This document shows, one piece after another, positions 22,783 through 31,740 of a stretch of DNA of 64,000 nt. The notes beneath the pieces are model-generated. The model saw only the letters and a list, made by a program, of their open reading frames with translations. It had not been told where the DNA came from and did not search any database. Each line of letters opens with the position of its first letter. Positions within the stretch are counted from its first letter, which is position 1. The DNA lies in assembly GCF_019802285.1 (NCBI RefSeq), contig NZ_JAIEUJ010000001.1, forward strand, positions 248,001-312,000, read 5' to 3'. Origin of the DNA: Novilysobacter antarcticus. Its GTDB lineage: Bacteria > Pseudomonadota > Gammaproteobacteria > Xanthomonadales > Xanthomonadaceae. The position numbers and the translations under genes were made by a program.

Positions 22783-23103
22783 ATGTCGGTGATGGAACAG
22801 ATCCGGGCTGCCGTCGAAGGCCATGCGGTCGTACTCTTCATGAAGGGCACGCCACAATTTCCGATGTGCGAGTTCTCCAGTCGCGCCGTGAAGATCCTGC
22901 ACGCGGCGGGCGGGGAGGCCATGTGCACCATCAATGTGCTGGAAGAGCCCGAAATCCGCGCCAACCTGCCGCGTTACTCGAACTGGCCGACGTTCCCGCA
23001 GTTGTTCATCCACGGCGAGTTGATTGGCGGCAGCGACATCACCGCCGAGCTGGCCGAGTCCGGTGAGCTGGCGCGGATGCTTTCCGAGGCATTGCCACAG
23101 TGA
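22783..23103 (+). CDS. grxD: Monothiol glutaredoxin, Grx4-like, with CEFS active site
   Basis: Monothiol glutaredoxins carry and deliver [2Fe-2S] clusters with bound glutathione. The 106-residue protein has FMKGTPQFPMCEFSSRAVKIL (active site), NWPTFPQLFIHGELIGGSDI (glutathione-binding TVP-like segment, here WPT) and a C-terminal helix. The active-site motif is CEFS, not the usual CGFS. ATG 22783 is chosen because CAGGAG lies 8 bases upstream. It overlaps the following dehydrogenase gene by ATGA-type coupling. Confidence 0.92.
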   Translation: MSVMEQIRAAVEGHAVVLFMKGTPQFPMCEFSSRAVKILHAAGGEAMCTINVLEEPEIRANLPRYSNWPTFPQLFIHGELIGGSDITAELAESGELARMLSEALPQ

Positions 23104-23843
23104 ATGCTGTTGTGGACACGATTCCCGGTGACGCACTTGCCGGCCGCGTGGTACTTCTGACCGGCGCACACGGCGGCCTCGGCAATCAGGCCGCCATCGC
23201 CTGCGCCCGCGCGGGAGCACAGCTGATCCTGTCGGGACGCAAGGTGCCGCGGTTGAACCGCGTGTACGACGCGGTCGCCGCTGCTGGTCCGGAGCCCTTG
23301 TTGTATCCGCTGGATCTGGAAGGGGCATCCCCGGACGACTACGCCCAGATGGCGGAGCGCATCGGCGACGAGTTGGGCCGGCTGGATGGCGTGCTGCACT
23401 GTGCGGCAGATTTCGCCGGCCTGACCCCGCTGCTGCACACCGACCCGGCGGCCTTCGCGCGCGCCATCCACGTCAACCTGACCGCGCCGTGGTGGCTCAG
23501 CCAGGCCTGCCTGCCGCTGCTCTCCCAGGCGCCAGACGCCGCGCTCGTATTCGCGATGGATGATCCGGCGCGGGTGGGCAAGGCATTCTGGGGCGGTTAT
23601 GGGGTGGCCCAGCACGGACTGACTGGTCTCGTGAGCATCCTGCACGCCGAGCTGGCGAGCACGACGGTGCGAGTGTCCGGCCTGCAGCCCGGGCCGATGC
23701 GCTCCGCGTTGCGGGCGAAGGCGTACGTGGAGGAGGACGTTCATCGCGCCGCCGATCCGCTCCGCTATGCGCCTGCCTGCGTAACCCTGCTGTCGAGTGC
23801 CGGAGCGGCGCATCGCGGCCAGGTGTGGGCACCGGCGGAATGA
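23100..23843 (+). CDS. YciK-like short-chain dehydrogenase, catalytic Lys replaced
   Basis: This 247-residue Rossmann-fold protein has the cofactor loop VVLLTGAHGGLGNQAAIACARAGAQLILSGR near the N-terminus and NVNLTAPWWLSQACLPLL. It resembles YciK, whose substrate is unknown. The catalytic Tyr is present (GGYGVAQHGLTG), but the Lys four residues later is Gln, and the usual catalytic Ser segment reads VFAMDDPARVG. It starts with GTG or ATG at the grxD stop (23100, translational coupling) and is followed 10 bases later by marC. Confidence 0.85.
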   Translation: MNAVVDTIPGDALAGRVVLLTGAHGGLGNQAAIACARAGAQLILSGRKVPRLNRVYDAVAAAGPEPLLYPLDLEGASPDDYAQMAERIGDELGRLDGVLHCAADFAGLTPLLHTDPAAFARAIHVNLTAPWWLSQACLPLLSQAPDAALVFAMDDPARVGKAFWGGYGVAQHGLTGLVSILHAELASTTVRVSGLQPGPMRSALRAKAYVEEDVHRAADPLRYAPACVTLLSSAGAAHRGQVWAPAE

Positions 23844-23853
23844 TCTTCCGGCA

Positions 23854-24447
23854 ATGACCATTACCGCCGCCGCCCTGCTGCTGTTCCTGATCCTGGACCC
23901 GCTGGGCAACATCCCGATCTTTCTGAGCATGCTGCGCACGCTTTCCCCGCAGCGGCAGCGCTATGTGCTGGCGCGTGAGCTGCTGATCGCGCTGGGTGTG
24001 TTGATGGTCTTCCTGTGGGGCGGCAAGTACGCCCTGGAGGTCATGCACCTGCGTCAGGATTCGGTCTCGATTGCCGGCGGTATCGTGCTGTTCCTGATCG
24101 GTATCCGAATGATCTTCCCGCCGCCGGAAGGGCTGATGGGGGAGCTGCCCGATGGAGAGCCATTCATTGTGCCGCTGGCGATCCCGCTGGTGGCCGGGCC
24201 TTCAGGCATGGCGGCGGTCCTGCTGCTGGGCAGCAACGAGCCCGGCCGCCTGATGGAATGGAGCCTCGCCCTGCTCATTGCCTGGGGTGCCACGGCCGCG
24301 ATCCTGTTCTCGGCCACCTATCTGTACAAGCTGCTGGGCATGCGCGTGTTGACCGCTGTCGAGCGCCTGATGGGGATGCTGCTCGTCGCGATCTCGGTGC
24401 AGATGTTCCTCGACGGCCTGGTCGGATATCTGGGCATCGCGGTCTGA
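23854..24447 (+). CDS. MarC/YhgN-family inner-membrane protein
   Basis: This 197-residue integral membrane protein has six predicted helices. It starts MTITAAALLLFLILDPLGNIPIFLSML and contains VSIAGGIVLFLIGIRMIFPP and PLAIPLVAGPSGMAAVLLL, the conserved MarC-family features. Despite the name, MarC proteins have no proven role in multiple antibiotic resistance, and the function is unknown. The start follows the dehydrogenase stop by 10 bases, so it may be the third gene of a grxD operon. Confidence 0.9.
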   Translation: MTITAAALLLFLILDPLGNIPIFLSMLRTLSPQRQRYVLARELLIALGVLMVFLWGGKYALEVMHLRQDSVSIAGGIVLFLIGIRMIFPPPEGLMGELPDGEPFIVPLAIPLVAGPSGMAAVLLLGSNEPGRLMEWSLALLIAWGATAAILFSATYLYKLLGMRVLTAVERLMGMLLVAISVQMFLDGLVGYLGIAV

Positions 24448-24628
24448 CACCGCTTGAAATCCCGGCCGTTTGGTCATCCGCCGGTAATGCAAGCAACCTA
24501 TTGTTTGCCCGTGTTAAACTCACGTTAACCGGCGAAGCAGTCGGTTTTTTACATCCCAGCGATCCGGAAATCATGCCAGCGCCCTGTCGCTGGACGTGCC
24601 CGTTACCCACGCCCGAGGCCCTTTTGCC

Positions 24629-27600
24629 ATGACCCACCCCAGCCGCGTCCGGTTGTCCAAGCTCACTTTGGGACTGCTCGTCGTCCTCGCTTCCGCCCCC
24701 GTTTTCGCCCAGAGCACGTCCGCCGGCCTTGGTGGCCAGGTGGTCGGTGCGGATGGCCAGCCGGTCGCCGGTGCGGAAGTCACCATCGTCCATGCCGAGT
24801 CGGGTACGGTCAGTCGCGTCACCACCGACGCCAGCGGCCGCTACAACGCCCGTGGCCTGCGCGTGGGTGGCCCCTACACGGTCACGATCAACAAGGCAGG
24901 CGCCGGCAGCCGCTCGCAGGATGACATCTACCTGCCGCTGAACCAGGTCGCTACCGTCAACGCGCAGCTCAACAACGATGTGACCACCCTGGGCTCGGTC
25001 CAGGCAGTGGCGACCATGGGTGGCTCGGAAATCTTCAGCGCAGAGAAGATGGGCACCGGTACCAACGTCACCCGCGAGACGATCGAGGCGCTGCCCTCGG
25101 CCAACCGCAACATCCAGGACTACATCCGTCTGGATCCGCGCATCTCCCAGACCAGCAAGGCGGACGGTGCGATTTCCGCCGGCGGCCAGAACACCCGCTA
25201 CAACGCCATCCGCATCGACGGCATCAGTGCGTCCGATCCGTTCGGCCTGGAGTCCAACAACCTGCCGACCGAGCGTCAGCCCGTCTCGATGGACGCGATC
25301 GAAGAGATCACCATCGACCTGGCCAACTACGACACCACCATCAGCGGCGGCACCGGTGCGGTGGTCAACGCGGTCACCAAGTCGGGTACCAACGAGTACC
25401 ACGGCACGGTGTATTACACCTACCGCGACAAGGACATGGTCCGCACGCGCCTGGAAGGCGACCGTGCCGACTTCAATGGCTTCAACGACGAGCAGACCTA
25501 CGGCATGACGTTTGGCGGCCCGATCGTGAAGGACAAGCTGTTCTTCTTTGCCAACTACGAGAAGTACGAGCGCTCGGCTCCCGGTGTTGCGCTGGCAAGC
25601 ACCCCGTTCGGCTCCGGTGACATCACCGCCGCGGACATCACCACCGTGCAGAACGTGATGTCGGCCCAGGGCTACGACATCGGTGGCCTGTCCGCCCCCG
25701 ACAGCAAGACCGAGATCGAGGAATACGCGGTCAAGCTGGACTGGAACATCAACGACAACCACCGCGCCGCCCTGCGTTACAACAAGATGGAGCAGGACGT
25801 GATGCGCTTCCCGGGCATCGGCACCGGCACCGTGTCGTTGAGCAACTACTGGTACTCCCAGCCGAAGATCTACGAGACCTGGATGGGTGAGGTGTTCTCC
25901 GACTGGAGCGAGAATTTCTCGACCGAGTTCAAGGTCTCGCACAAGGATTACTCGGCCAATCGCGTGCCCAACGTCAACCTGCCGCAGATCCGCATCAACG
26001 GATTTGGCGACAACAACGCCGCGTTGCTGTTCGGTACCGAGCAGAACACCCACGTCAACATCGTCGAGAGCAAGGAGCTGAGCGCGTTCGGTGCGGCCAC
26101 CTGGTACGCCGGCGACCACACGGTCAAGTTCGGCTTTGACTACTCCGACAACGACCTGATGAACTTCTACGGTCGCAATCTCAACGGCGTGTACGAGTTC
26201 AACGATCTGGACGCGTTCCTTGTCGGTACGCCGTCGCGCTATCAGCTGCGCGCACCCCGTCCGGGCGGAAGCCGCGCCGACATCCCGGCCAGCTTCAACC
26301 TGAAAAACACCGGCGTGTTCCTGCAGGACACCTGGGCGATCAACTACAACCTGAACCTGATGGCGGGCGTCCGCGTCGACATGCCGTCCTTCAGCGACCA
26401 GCGCCTGTACAACCCGCGTATCGAAGCGCTGTACGGCTACAACAACACCAATCTGGTCGACAGCAACCTGGTGCAACCGCGCGTCGGCTTCAACTACACC
26501 TTCGACAGCGACCGTCCGACCCAGCTGCGCGGTGGTATCGGCCTGTTCGGCGGCGCGGCCCCGAACGTCTGGCTGGCGGGTGCCTACCAGAACACAGGCC
26601 TGAACTACGTGGAATACGACCTGCGCGGCGGCCAGGCACCGACGTTCGATCCGTCCCAGCCGCCGTCCACCGCCGGCCTCACTCCGGGCGCGGCGCGGCA
26701 GAACGTTGACCTGATCGAGCCGGGCACCAAGCTGCCGTCGGTCTGGAAGACCAATCTGGCGTTCGACCACGAGTTGCCGTGGCATGGCATCGTGGCGTCG
26801 GCCGAATTGCTGTTCACCAAGGTCAATGACGGCATCTACTTCGAGCGTCTTGACGTCATGAACCCGACCTTCACCGGGACCTTTGACGGGCGCGACAGCT
26901 ACTGGAACGCAGCTGGCCGTGACCCGGCCAATGCGGGACGGTTCGGCATGGAAGCGGGCAGGATCGGTGGCCGCAACTGCAGCGCCAACGTGGTTGCCGC
27001 TGGCATGTGCCCGGAAGTGAAGGCCAATCGCCCCGGAGATATCGGCGACGTCCTCCTGCTGCGCAACACCAGCAAGGGCAGCAGCTCGCAGGCGACCTTC
27101 TCGCTGAGCAAGCCGATGACCGAGAACTGGGGCTGGTCGCTGGGTTACACCTTTACCCAGGCCAAGGAAGTCAGCCCGCTGACCAGTTCGCAGAACACCT
27201 CGAACTGGGGCAACACGCTGATCTACAACGCCAACGAGGACGTTGCCTACAACTCGCGCTACGCAATCAAGGACCGCGTGACGGGTACGCTTCAGTGGCA
27301 GCACAACTTCTTCGGTGACAACGCCACCCGCGTGGGCCTGTTCTACGAAGGCCGCTCGGGCCGTCCGTACAGCTACATCTTCTACAACGATGCCAACGGC
27401 GACGGTGCCAACACCAACGATCTGTTCTACGTTCCGGCTGGCCCGGGCGACGTGCAGTGGACCGGCGGCGCGGCGATGGAGCAGCAGTTCTTCGACTGGA
27501 TGGCCAGCAACGCACCCGAGTTGCAGGGCCATCGTGGCAGCGTGGCTCCGGCCAATGGCTTCCGCGCAGGCTGGACCAACAGCTTCGACGTCCGCGTCAG

Positions 27601-27886
27601 CCAGGAGCTGCCCGGCTTCTTCAAGGGCCACAAGGCCGAGCTCGCTCTGGACGTGATGAACGTCGGCAACTTGCTCAACAAGGACTGGGGCCTGATCGAA
27701 GACTACGGCTTCTACTCGACCCGTCGCGTGGTCAACTACGCCGGTATCGACCCGGTGACCGGGAAGTACATCTACAACTTCTCCGGTTCCACCGACAACG
27801 CCCAGATCCAGGAAAACAACAACGACAAGGGCAACACCGCGGTGTCGCGCTGGTCGATGATGTTGAGCTTCAAGTACAAGTTCTGA
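24629..27886 (+). CDS. Oar-type TonB-dependent outer-membrane receptor
   Basis: This large receptor (1085 aa) begins with a signal peptide (LTLGLLVVLASAPVFA^QS). A carboxypeptidase-regulatory-like beta-sandwich follows (about residues 28-110; GQPVAGAEVTIVHAESGTVSRVTTDASGRYNARGL), then a plug (ETIEALPSANRNIQDYIRLDP...AISAGGQNTRYNAIRIDGI) and a 22-strand barrel ending in aromatic Phe (MLSFKYKF). Oar-like receptors are abundant in Xanthomonadaceae; the ligand is unknown. ATG 24629 is chosen because it immediately precedes the signal peptide; a GTG 11 codons upstream is in frame. The 180-base leader before it holds direct GTTAA repeats at 24513 and 24524. The gene stands alone. Confidence 0.93.
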   Translation: MTHPSRVRLSKLTLGLLVVLASAPVFAQSTSAGLGGQVVGADGQPVAGAEVTIVHAESGTVSRVTTDASGRYNARGLRVGGPYTVTINKAGAGSRSQDDIYLPLNQVATVNAQLNNDVTTLGSVQAVATMGGSEIFSAEKMGTGTNVTRETIEALPSANRNIQDYIRLDPRISQTSKADGAISAGGQNTRYNAIRIDGISASDPFGLESNNLPTERQPVSMDAIEEITIDLANYDTTISGGTGAVVNAVTKSGTNEYHGTVYYTYRDKDMVRTRLEGDRADFNGFNDEQTYGMTFGGPIVKDKLFFFANYEKYERSAPGVALASTPFGSGDITAADITTVQNVMSAQGYDIGGLSAPDSKTEIEEYAVKLDWNINDNHRAALRYNKMEQDVMRFPGIGTGTVSLSNYWYSQPKIYETWMGEVFSDWSENFSTEFKVSHKDYSANRVPNVNLPQIRINGFGDNNAALLFGTEQNTHVNIVESKELSAFGAATWYAGDHTVKFGFDYSDNDLMNFYGRNLNGVYEFNDLDAFLVGTPSRYQLRAPRPGGSRADIPASFNLKNTGVFLQDTWAINYNLNLMAGVRVDMPSFSDQRLYNPRIEALYGYNNTNLVDSNLVQPRVGFNYTFDSDRPTQLRGGIGLFGGAAPNVWLAGAYQNTGLNYVEYDLRGGQAPTFDPSQPPSTAGLTPGAARQNVDLIEPGTKLPSVWKTNLAFDHELPWHGIVASAELLFTKVNDGIYFERLDVMNPTFTGTFDGRDSYWNAAGRDPANAGRFGMEAGRIGGRNCSANVVAAGMCPEVKANRPGDIGDVLLLRNTSKGSSSQATFSLSKPMTENWGWSLGYTFTQAKEVSPLTSSQNTSNWGNTLIYNANEDVAYNSRYAIKDRVTGTLQWQHNFFGDNATRVGLFYEGRSGRPYSYIFYNDANGDGANTNDLFYVPAGPGDVQWTGGAAMEQQFFDWMASNAPELQGHRGSVAPANGFRAGWTNSFDVRVSQELPGFFKGHKAELALDVMNVGNLLNKDWGLIEDYGFYSTRRVVNYAGIDPVTGKYIYNFSGSTDNAQIQENNNDKGNTAVSRWSMMLSFKYKF

Positions 27887-27914
27887 TTCCGGTCAGGACG
27901 TTGCACGACGGAAG

Positions 27915-27938
27915 CGGCCGGGGAAACCCGGCCGTTTT
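27915..27938 (+). terminator. Intrinsic terminator of the TonB-dependent receptor gene
   Basis: An 8-bp stem CGGCCGGG / CCCGGCCG with a GAAA tetraloop is followed by TTTT, 28 bases after the stop codon. Confidence 0.85.
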
Positions 27939-27996
27939 CATGTGTCTGCGTTAAAGTCGCCCGGTCAAGCGCACAACAAGAAGGAAACGTCCGCAA

Positions 27997-29379
27997 ATGA
28001 GTCATCCCAGCAATGCCGTCCTGCCCACCGTCAACGCGCGAATCCATCCGCGCGGAGGGCTGGACATTCTTTCGCGCAAGGAAGTCGCGCGCCTGGCGGA
28101 TGCATCCAGCGGCGGCATGCACGAGCTGTTGCGTCGGTGCGCGCTGGCGGTCATGACCAGCGGCAGCACCTCAGATGATCCGCGCGCCGCGCAGGAGCTG
28201 TACCCGAACTTCGACATCCAGGTCCATCAGCAGGATCGCGGTGTGCGCATCGACCTGCAGCACGCGCCGGCGATGGCGTTCGTGGATGGCGAGATCATCC
28301 ACGGCGTTGCCGAACTGCTGGCTGCGGTGGTGCGGGATCTGGCGTACCGCTCAATCGAGCTGGGGCAGGACGGCGATCGCGACCTGCAGAGCAGCGAAGG
28401 CATCACCGACGCGGTGTTCGGCCTGCTGCGCAACGCCGAGGCACTGCTGCCCGCCGATCCCAATCTGGTCGTGTGCTGGGGCGGCCACTCGATCAACCGG
28501 GAGGAATACCTCTACACCAAGGAAGTCGGCTACGAGCTCGGTCTTCGTGGACTCGACATCTGCACGGGCTGCGGACCCGGCGCGATGAAGGGACCGATGA
28601 AGGGCGCCACGATCGCTCATGCCAAACAGCGCAAGCGCAACATGCGTTATATCGGGGTCACCGAGCCGGGGATCATCGCGGCCGAATCGCCGAACCCGAT
28701 CGTGAACCACCTGGTCATCATGCCGGATATCGAGAAGCGCCTGGAGGCCTTCGTGCGCCTCGGCCACGGCATCGTGGTGTTTCCGGGCGGGGTCGGTACC
28801 GCCGAGGAAATCCTCTACCTGCTGGGCATCCTGCTGCGCGAGGAGAATGCGGACGTGCCGTTCCCGCTCGTATTCAGCGGGCCCACCAGCGCGGCACCTT
28901 ACTTCGAACAGATAGACCGCTTCATTCGATTGACCCTGGGAGATGCGGCGACGCGGCGCTACCAGATCATCACCGGCGACCCCACCGCGGTCGCACGGCG
29001 CATGGCGAACGGCGTCCGCAAGGTCCGCGAGCATCGGCTGAATATGCGCGATTCGTTCTTCTTCAACTGGTCGCTCAATGTCCCGCTGGAGTTCCAGCAG
29101 CCGTTCATTCCGACCCACGAAGCCATGGCGTCGCTGGACCTTCACCATGGCCGCAAACCGTTCGAGCTGGCTGCCGACCTGCGCCGCGCGTTCTCGGGAA
29201 TCGTCGCCGGCAACGTCAAGGAAGACGGCCTGCGCCGCATTGAGGAGCACGGACCGTTCGAGATTCACGGCGACCCGGAGATCATGGCCTCCCTCGACGC
29301 GCTGCTGCTGGCGTTTGTCGAGCAGCGGCGGATGAAGATCGCCGGTGACTACAAGCCCTGTTATCGCGTGGTTGCCTGA
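27997..29379 (+). CDS. ppnN: Nucleotide 5'-monophosphate nucleosidase PpnN (LOG family)
   Basis: PpnN (YgdH) cleaves purine and pyrimidine nucleotides to base and ribose 5-phosphate and is stimulated by (p)ppGpp. The 460-residue product has an N-terminal extension, then the LOG/Rossmann core with GLDICTGCGPGAMKGPMKGA and the signature VFPGGVGTAEEILYLLGIL near residue 265, and a C-terminal domain (LDLHHGRKPFELAADLRRAF). Length matches the E. coli enzyme (454 aa). It stands alone between two terminator-like hairpins. Confidence 0.95.
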   Translation: MSHPSNAVLPTVNARIHPRGGLDILSRKEVARLADASSGGMHELLRRCALAVMTSGSTSDDPRAAQELYPNFDIQVHQQDRGVRIDLQHAPAMAFVDGEIIHGVAELLAAVVRDLAYRSIELGQDGDRDLQSSEGITDAVFGLLRNAEALLPADPNLVVCWGGHSINREEYLYTKEVGYELGLRGLDICTGCGPGAMKGPMKGATIAHAKQRKRNMRYIGVTEPGIIAAESPNPIVNHLVIMPDIEKRLEAFVRLGHGIVVFPGGVGTAEEILYLLGILLREENADVPFPLVFSGPTSAAPYFEQIDRFIRLTLGDAATRRYQIITGDPTAVARRMANGVRKVREHRLNMRDSFFFNWSLNVPLEFQQPFIPTHEAMASLDLHHGRKPFELAADLRRAFSGIVAGNVKEDGLRRIEEHGPFEIHGDPEIMASLDALLLAFVEQRRMKIAGDYKPCYRVVA

Positions 29380-29404
29380 CGATACGACCGTCGTCTATCG
29401 GGGG

Positions 29405-29427
29405 TAGGGCGGGCTTACTCCGCCCAG
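29405..29427. repeat. REP-like palindrome between ppnN and the sensor kinase gene
   Basis: GTAGGGCGGGCTTACTCCGCCC forms a GGGCGG / CCGCCC hairpin in the 101-base convergent spacer. It resembles the GTAGGGTGGGC-type REP sequences I associate with Xanthomonadaceae, but only one copy is seen here. It may also end the ppnN transcript; there is no T-run. Confidence 0.4.
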
Positions 29428-29480
29428 CCCTGCCGCACCCGCCGAAAGGCTGGTGCAGCCAGTGACTCCCGACAAGTTGC

Positions 29481-30500
29481 TCAGGGGGCTACAGGCAGCC
29501 GCACTGTGGCGATGAAGCGTCCATCCTCAACCTGCGTTTGTACGCTGCCGCGACCGTCCGTCATCGCCTCGATCCGGACCTGCGACGCATTCAGACCGAC
29601 CTGATGGCCGGTTGACGAGGTGCCGCCCGGAGGGGGCAGCGGATTGCTGATCCGCACGATGACCCGTTCGGCGGTCGTCGTCACCCGCACGTCCACATCA
29701 CCGTGGGCGAGCTGCTCTACGCCATGGCGCACTGCATTCTCCACCAGTGGCTGGATCGACAGCGCAGGCACCGTCACCGCCGGCAGCTCCCGCGGCAGGT
29801 GCCAGTGCACCGTGAGTCGATCGCCGAAGCGCAGGGCCTCGATTTCCAGATACCGACGCGCGAGTGAGAGCTCGTCTTCCAGTGGGATCTGCCGCGGACC
29901 ACCCAGCGCAGCGCGAAACAGGTCCGCCAGGTCGAGCAGCAGGCGCTCCGCCTCCTCCGGCCGCTCATGCACCAGCGCCGCGCCCGTGTTGAGCGTGTTG
30001 AACAGGAAGTGGGGACGGATGCGGGCCTGGAGGGCCTGGAGTTCGGATTGTTTGGCGCGGACAGCATGCTGGCGTCCACGCCAGTGGTTCTGGAATACCG
30101 CCAGGCCGAGCAGGCCCACGGCCAAAACGATACCGGTCAGGCGCAGGACCAGGCCCGACCAGCCTCCGTCCGACGTTGGCCATACGTCGCGAGCCAGAAG
30201 CCACACCAGCCCGGCCACGAGCCAGGTGTTCAACAGCAGCAGAGCAACGGTCAGATACGCGAGTCGCTGGGGACGAGCTCCCCCCACCACGCGCCGCAGA
30301 AGATAGAGCGTGCCAATCGTGAGCAAGGCCACCCATTGGACTACCAGCGATGTTAATCCGAAATGGATCCAGCGCTCCCCGTCCACTCCGGGCGCGAGGG
30401 CCAAGACCAGTGCGAGGCACTCCCCAGCAAGCAAAACCCAGATGAGCGCCGGAGCCTGCCAGAGAGAATCCAATGGGCTCGAAGAGTCGTCAGGAAGCAT
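29481..30500 (-). CDS. LytS/FimS (AlgZ)-type sensor histidine kinase
   Basis: This 339-residue kinase has about four to five N-terminal membrane helices (residues 15-140). A helical linker and the unorthodox His_kinase domain follow, with phosphorylatable HFLFNTLNTGAALVHERPEEAERLLLDLADLFR near residue 170 and an ATPase domain (SIQPLVENAVRHGVEQLAHG, N-box). This family pairs with LytTR-type regulators (AlgZ/FimS with AlgR in Pseudomonas). No response-regulator gene is adjacent. The gene is divergent from the minor-pilin operon, which FimS-AlgR controls in Pseudomonas aeruginosa. Confidence 0.88.
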   Translation of the reverse strand: MLPDDSSSPLDSLWQAPALIWVLLAGECLALVLALAPGVDGERWIHFGLTSLVVQWVALLTIGTLYLLRRVVGGARPQRLAYLTVALLLLNTWLVAGLVWLLARDVWPTSDGGWSGLVLRLTGIVLAVGLLGLAVFQNHWRGRQHAVRAKQSELQALQARIRPHFLFNTLNTGAALVHERPEEAERLLLDLADLFRAALGGPRQIPLEDELSLARRYLEIEALRFGDRLTVHWHLPRELPAVTVPALSIQPLVENAVRHGVEQLAHGDVDVRVTTTAERVIVRISNPLPPPGGTSSTGHQVGLNASQVRIEAMTDGRGSVQTQVEDGRFIATVRLPVAP

Positions 30501-30570
30501 CCAGAAGCCGGGCTAGAAGGAGCAGATGTATTGCATCATGCCTGTACAACGCCGGTGGGGCGCCCCCTTG

Positions 30571-30579
30571 CCGTTCATG
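30571..30579 (+). promoter_or_regulatory. Possible AlgR-like box upstream of the minor-pilin operon
   Basis: CCGTTCATG matches 7 of 9 bases of the Pseudomonas AlgR consensus CCGTTCGTC. It lies 89 bases before fimT in the 167-base divergent spacer. No clear sigma70 or sigma54 promoter was recognised there. The call rests on one short motif. Confidence 0.22.
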
Positions 30580-30667
30580 CACGTAGAAATGCCTTCCATC
30601 GTCTAGTGATGGCAGTGTCGCGACCCTGACAATAGGGTGTGAGTCAAGCATATGCCCGGGGGATACG

Positions 30668-31231
30668 ATGCAGCTTGTAGACAGTCGAGGGAGGGCGGCC
30701 ATCCAAAGATCCAATGCCGGCCGTTCCAAGGGCTTCACCTTAATCGAACTGATGGTGACCATCGCCGTGGCCGCTATCTTACTGGCCATCGCCACGCCAA
30801 GCTTCACGTCGCTCATCAATAGCAGCCGTTTGACCAGCTCCGCGAACGAGATGGTCGCGACCTTGCAAACGGCGCGGATGGAGGCGGTACGCCGCAATAC
30901 AAGGATAAACGTATGCGCAGGTTGCGACGGTAACGCAAACTCATTGGTCGCTTTCGTCGACGCCAACAGTAACGGTAATGTAGATGCAGGAGAGTCCATC
31001 CGCGTCGCGACGATTAACCGCGCAGTGCAGCTCAGCGGTGGCACCGACGTGGTGTTCTTCTCCACTGGTCTGGGTCGCGCCGCTTCTGCTCCCAATGGCG
31101 CGCTGCTGGAAACAGCTTTTCGGTTTTGCATCCCGACGACCCAGCCGGCAGAGAACGTGCGCGTGGTCAACATCGCTTCTGGTAGCAGAATTTCGACCGA
31201 TCGCGCTAACGGGGGGGGTGCGTGCCCATGA
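30668..31231 (+). CDS. fimT: Type IV pilus minor pilin FimT/FimU (GspH family)
   Basis: This minor pilin of the pilus-initiating complex (187 aa) has a prepilin leader of about 22 residues ending in Gly, then FTLIELMVTIAVAAILLAIATPSF, the hydrophobic helix with Glu5. The GspH/FimT globular domain follows (EMVATLQTARMEAVRRNTRINVCAG). GGGGGATACG upstream serves as ribosome site. It is the first gene of an operon whose genes all overlap; its stop overlaps the pilV ATG by ATGA. Confidence 0.92.
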   Translation: MQLVDSRGRAAIQRSNAGRSKGFTLIELMVTIAVAAILLAIATPSFTSLINSSRLTSSANEMVATLQTARMEAVRRNTRINVCAGCDGNANSLVAFVDANSNGNVDAGESIRVATINRAVQLSGGTDVVFFSTGLGRAASAPNGALLETAFRFCIPTTQPAENVRVVNIASGSRISTDRANGGGACP

Positions 31232-31740
31232 GCTTGATATCCAGTTCTCGCAGACGCGCTGGCCGATCCGGTCCGCGCGCCGTTTACAAATGCCGTGCCG
31301 ACAGTTCGGGAGTGGGGCTCATCGAGGTCTTGATCGCGATTCTCGTCATGGGCATCGGTCTGCTTGGCATTGCCGCGATGCAGGCGACAGCTCTTCGTAA
31401 TAGCCAGAGTTCCCTTGAGCGTAGCCAAGCGGTGATTCATAGCTACGGGATCTTAGATGCGATGCGTGCCAACCTCCCTGTCGCTCGCGCTGGTGGTTAT
31501 AACACCCCCGGTTTCGTGTGTGTTCCGCCGGCGACAGACACCACATTGGTGGCCGCCGACCACGCACGTTGGATCAAAGCGATAGAGGACAGCATGGGAG
31601 AGGACGCCTGTGGGCGCATTCAATGCCTTCCCATTGTAAACAGCGAGTCTCGAAGCTGCACCGTCACCGTACGCTGGAATGACGCGCGTGCCACAGAGGG
31701 ATCTGACGAACAGCAGATACAGACGGTGAGCCGGCTATGA
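31228..31740 (+). CDS. pilV: Type IV pilus minor pilin PilV
   Basis: This 170-residue minor pilin has a long leader (about 29 residues, Arg-rich) before GVGLIEVLIAILVMGIGLLGIAAMQA. Pilin position 1 is Val after Gly, and the conserved Glu5 is present. The domain is short, with cysteines near CVPPATD and CGRIQC. The ATG at 31228 overlaps the fimT stop; a GTG two codons earlier is also in frame. PilV is part of the pilus-tip priming complex. Confidence 0.9.
   Translation: MSLISSSRRRAGRSGPRAVYKCRADSSGVGLIEVLIAILVMGIGLLGIAAMQATALRNSQSSLERSQAVIHSYGILDAMRANLPVARAGGYNTPGFVCVPPATDTTLVAADHARWIKAIEDSMGEDACGRIQCLPIVNSESRSCTVTVRWNDARATEGSDEQQIQTVSRL

Noticed and set aside
24275-27631. A 1118-codon open frame on the minus strand
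   Set aside because: It lies antisense to the TonB-dependent receptor, has no family features or ribosome site, and its length follows from the high GC content and codon bias of the opposite strand.
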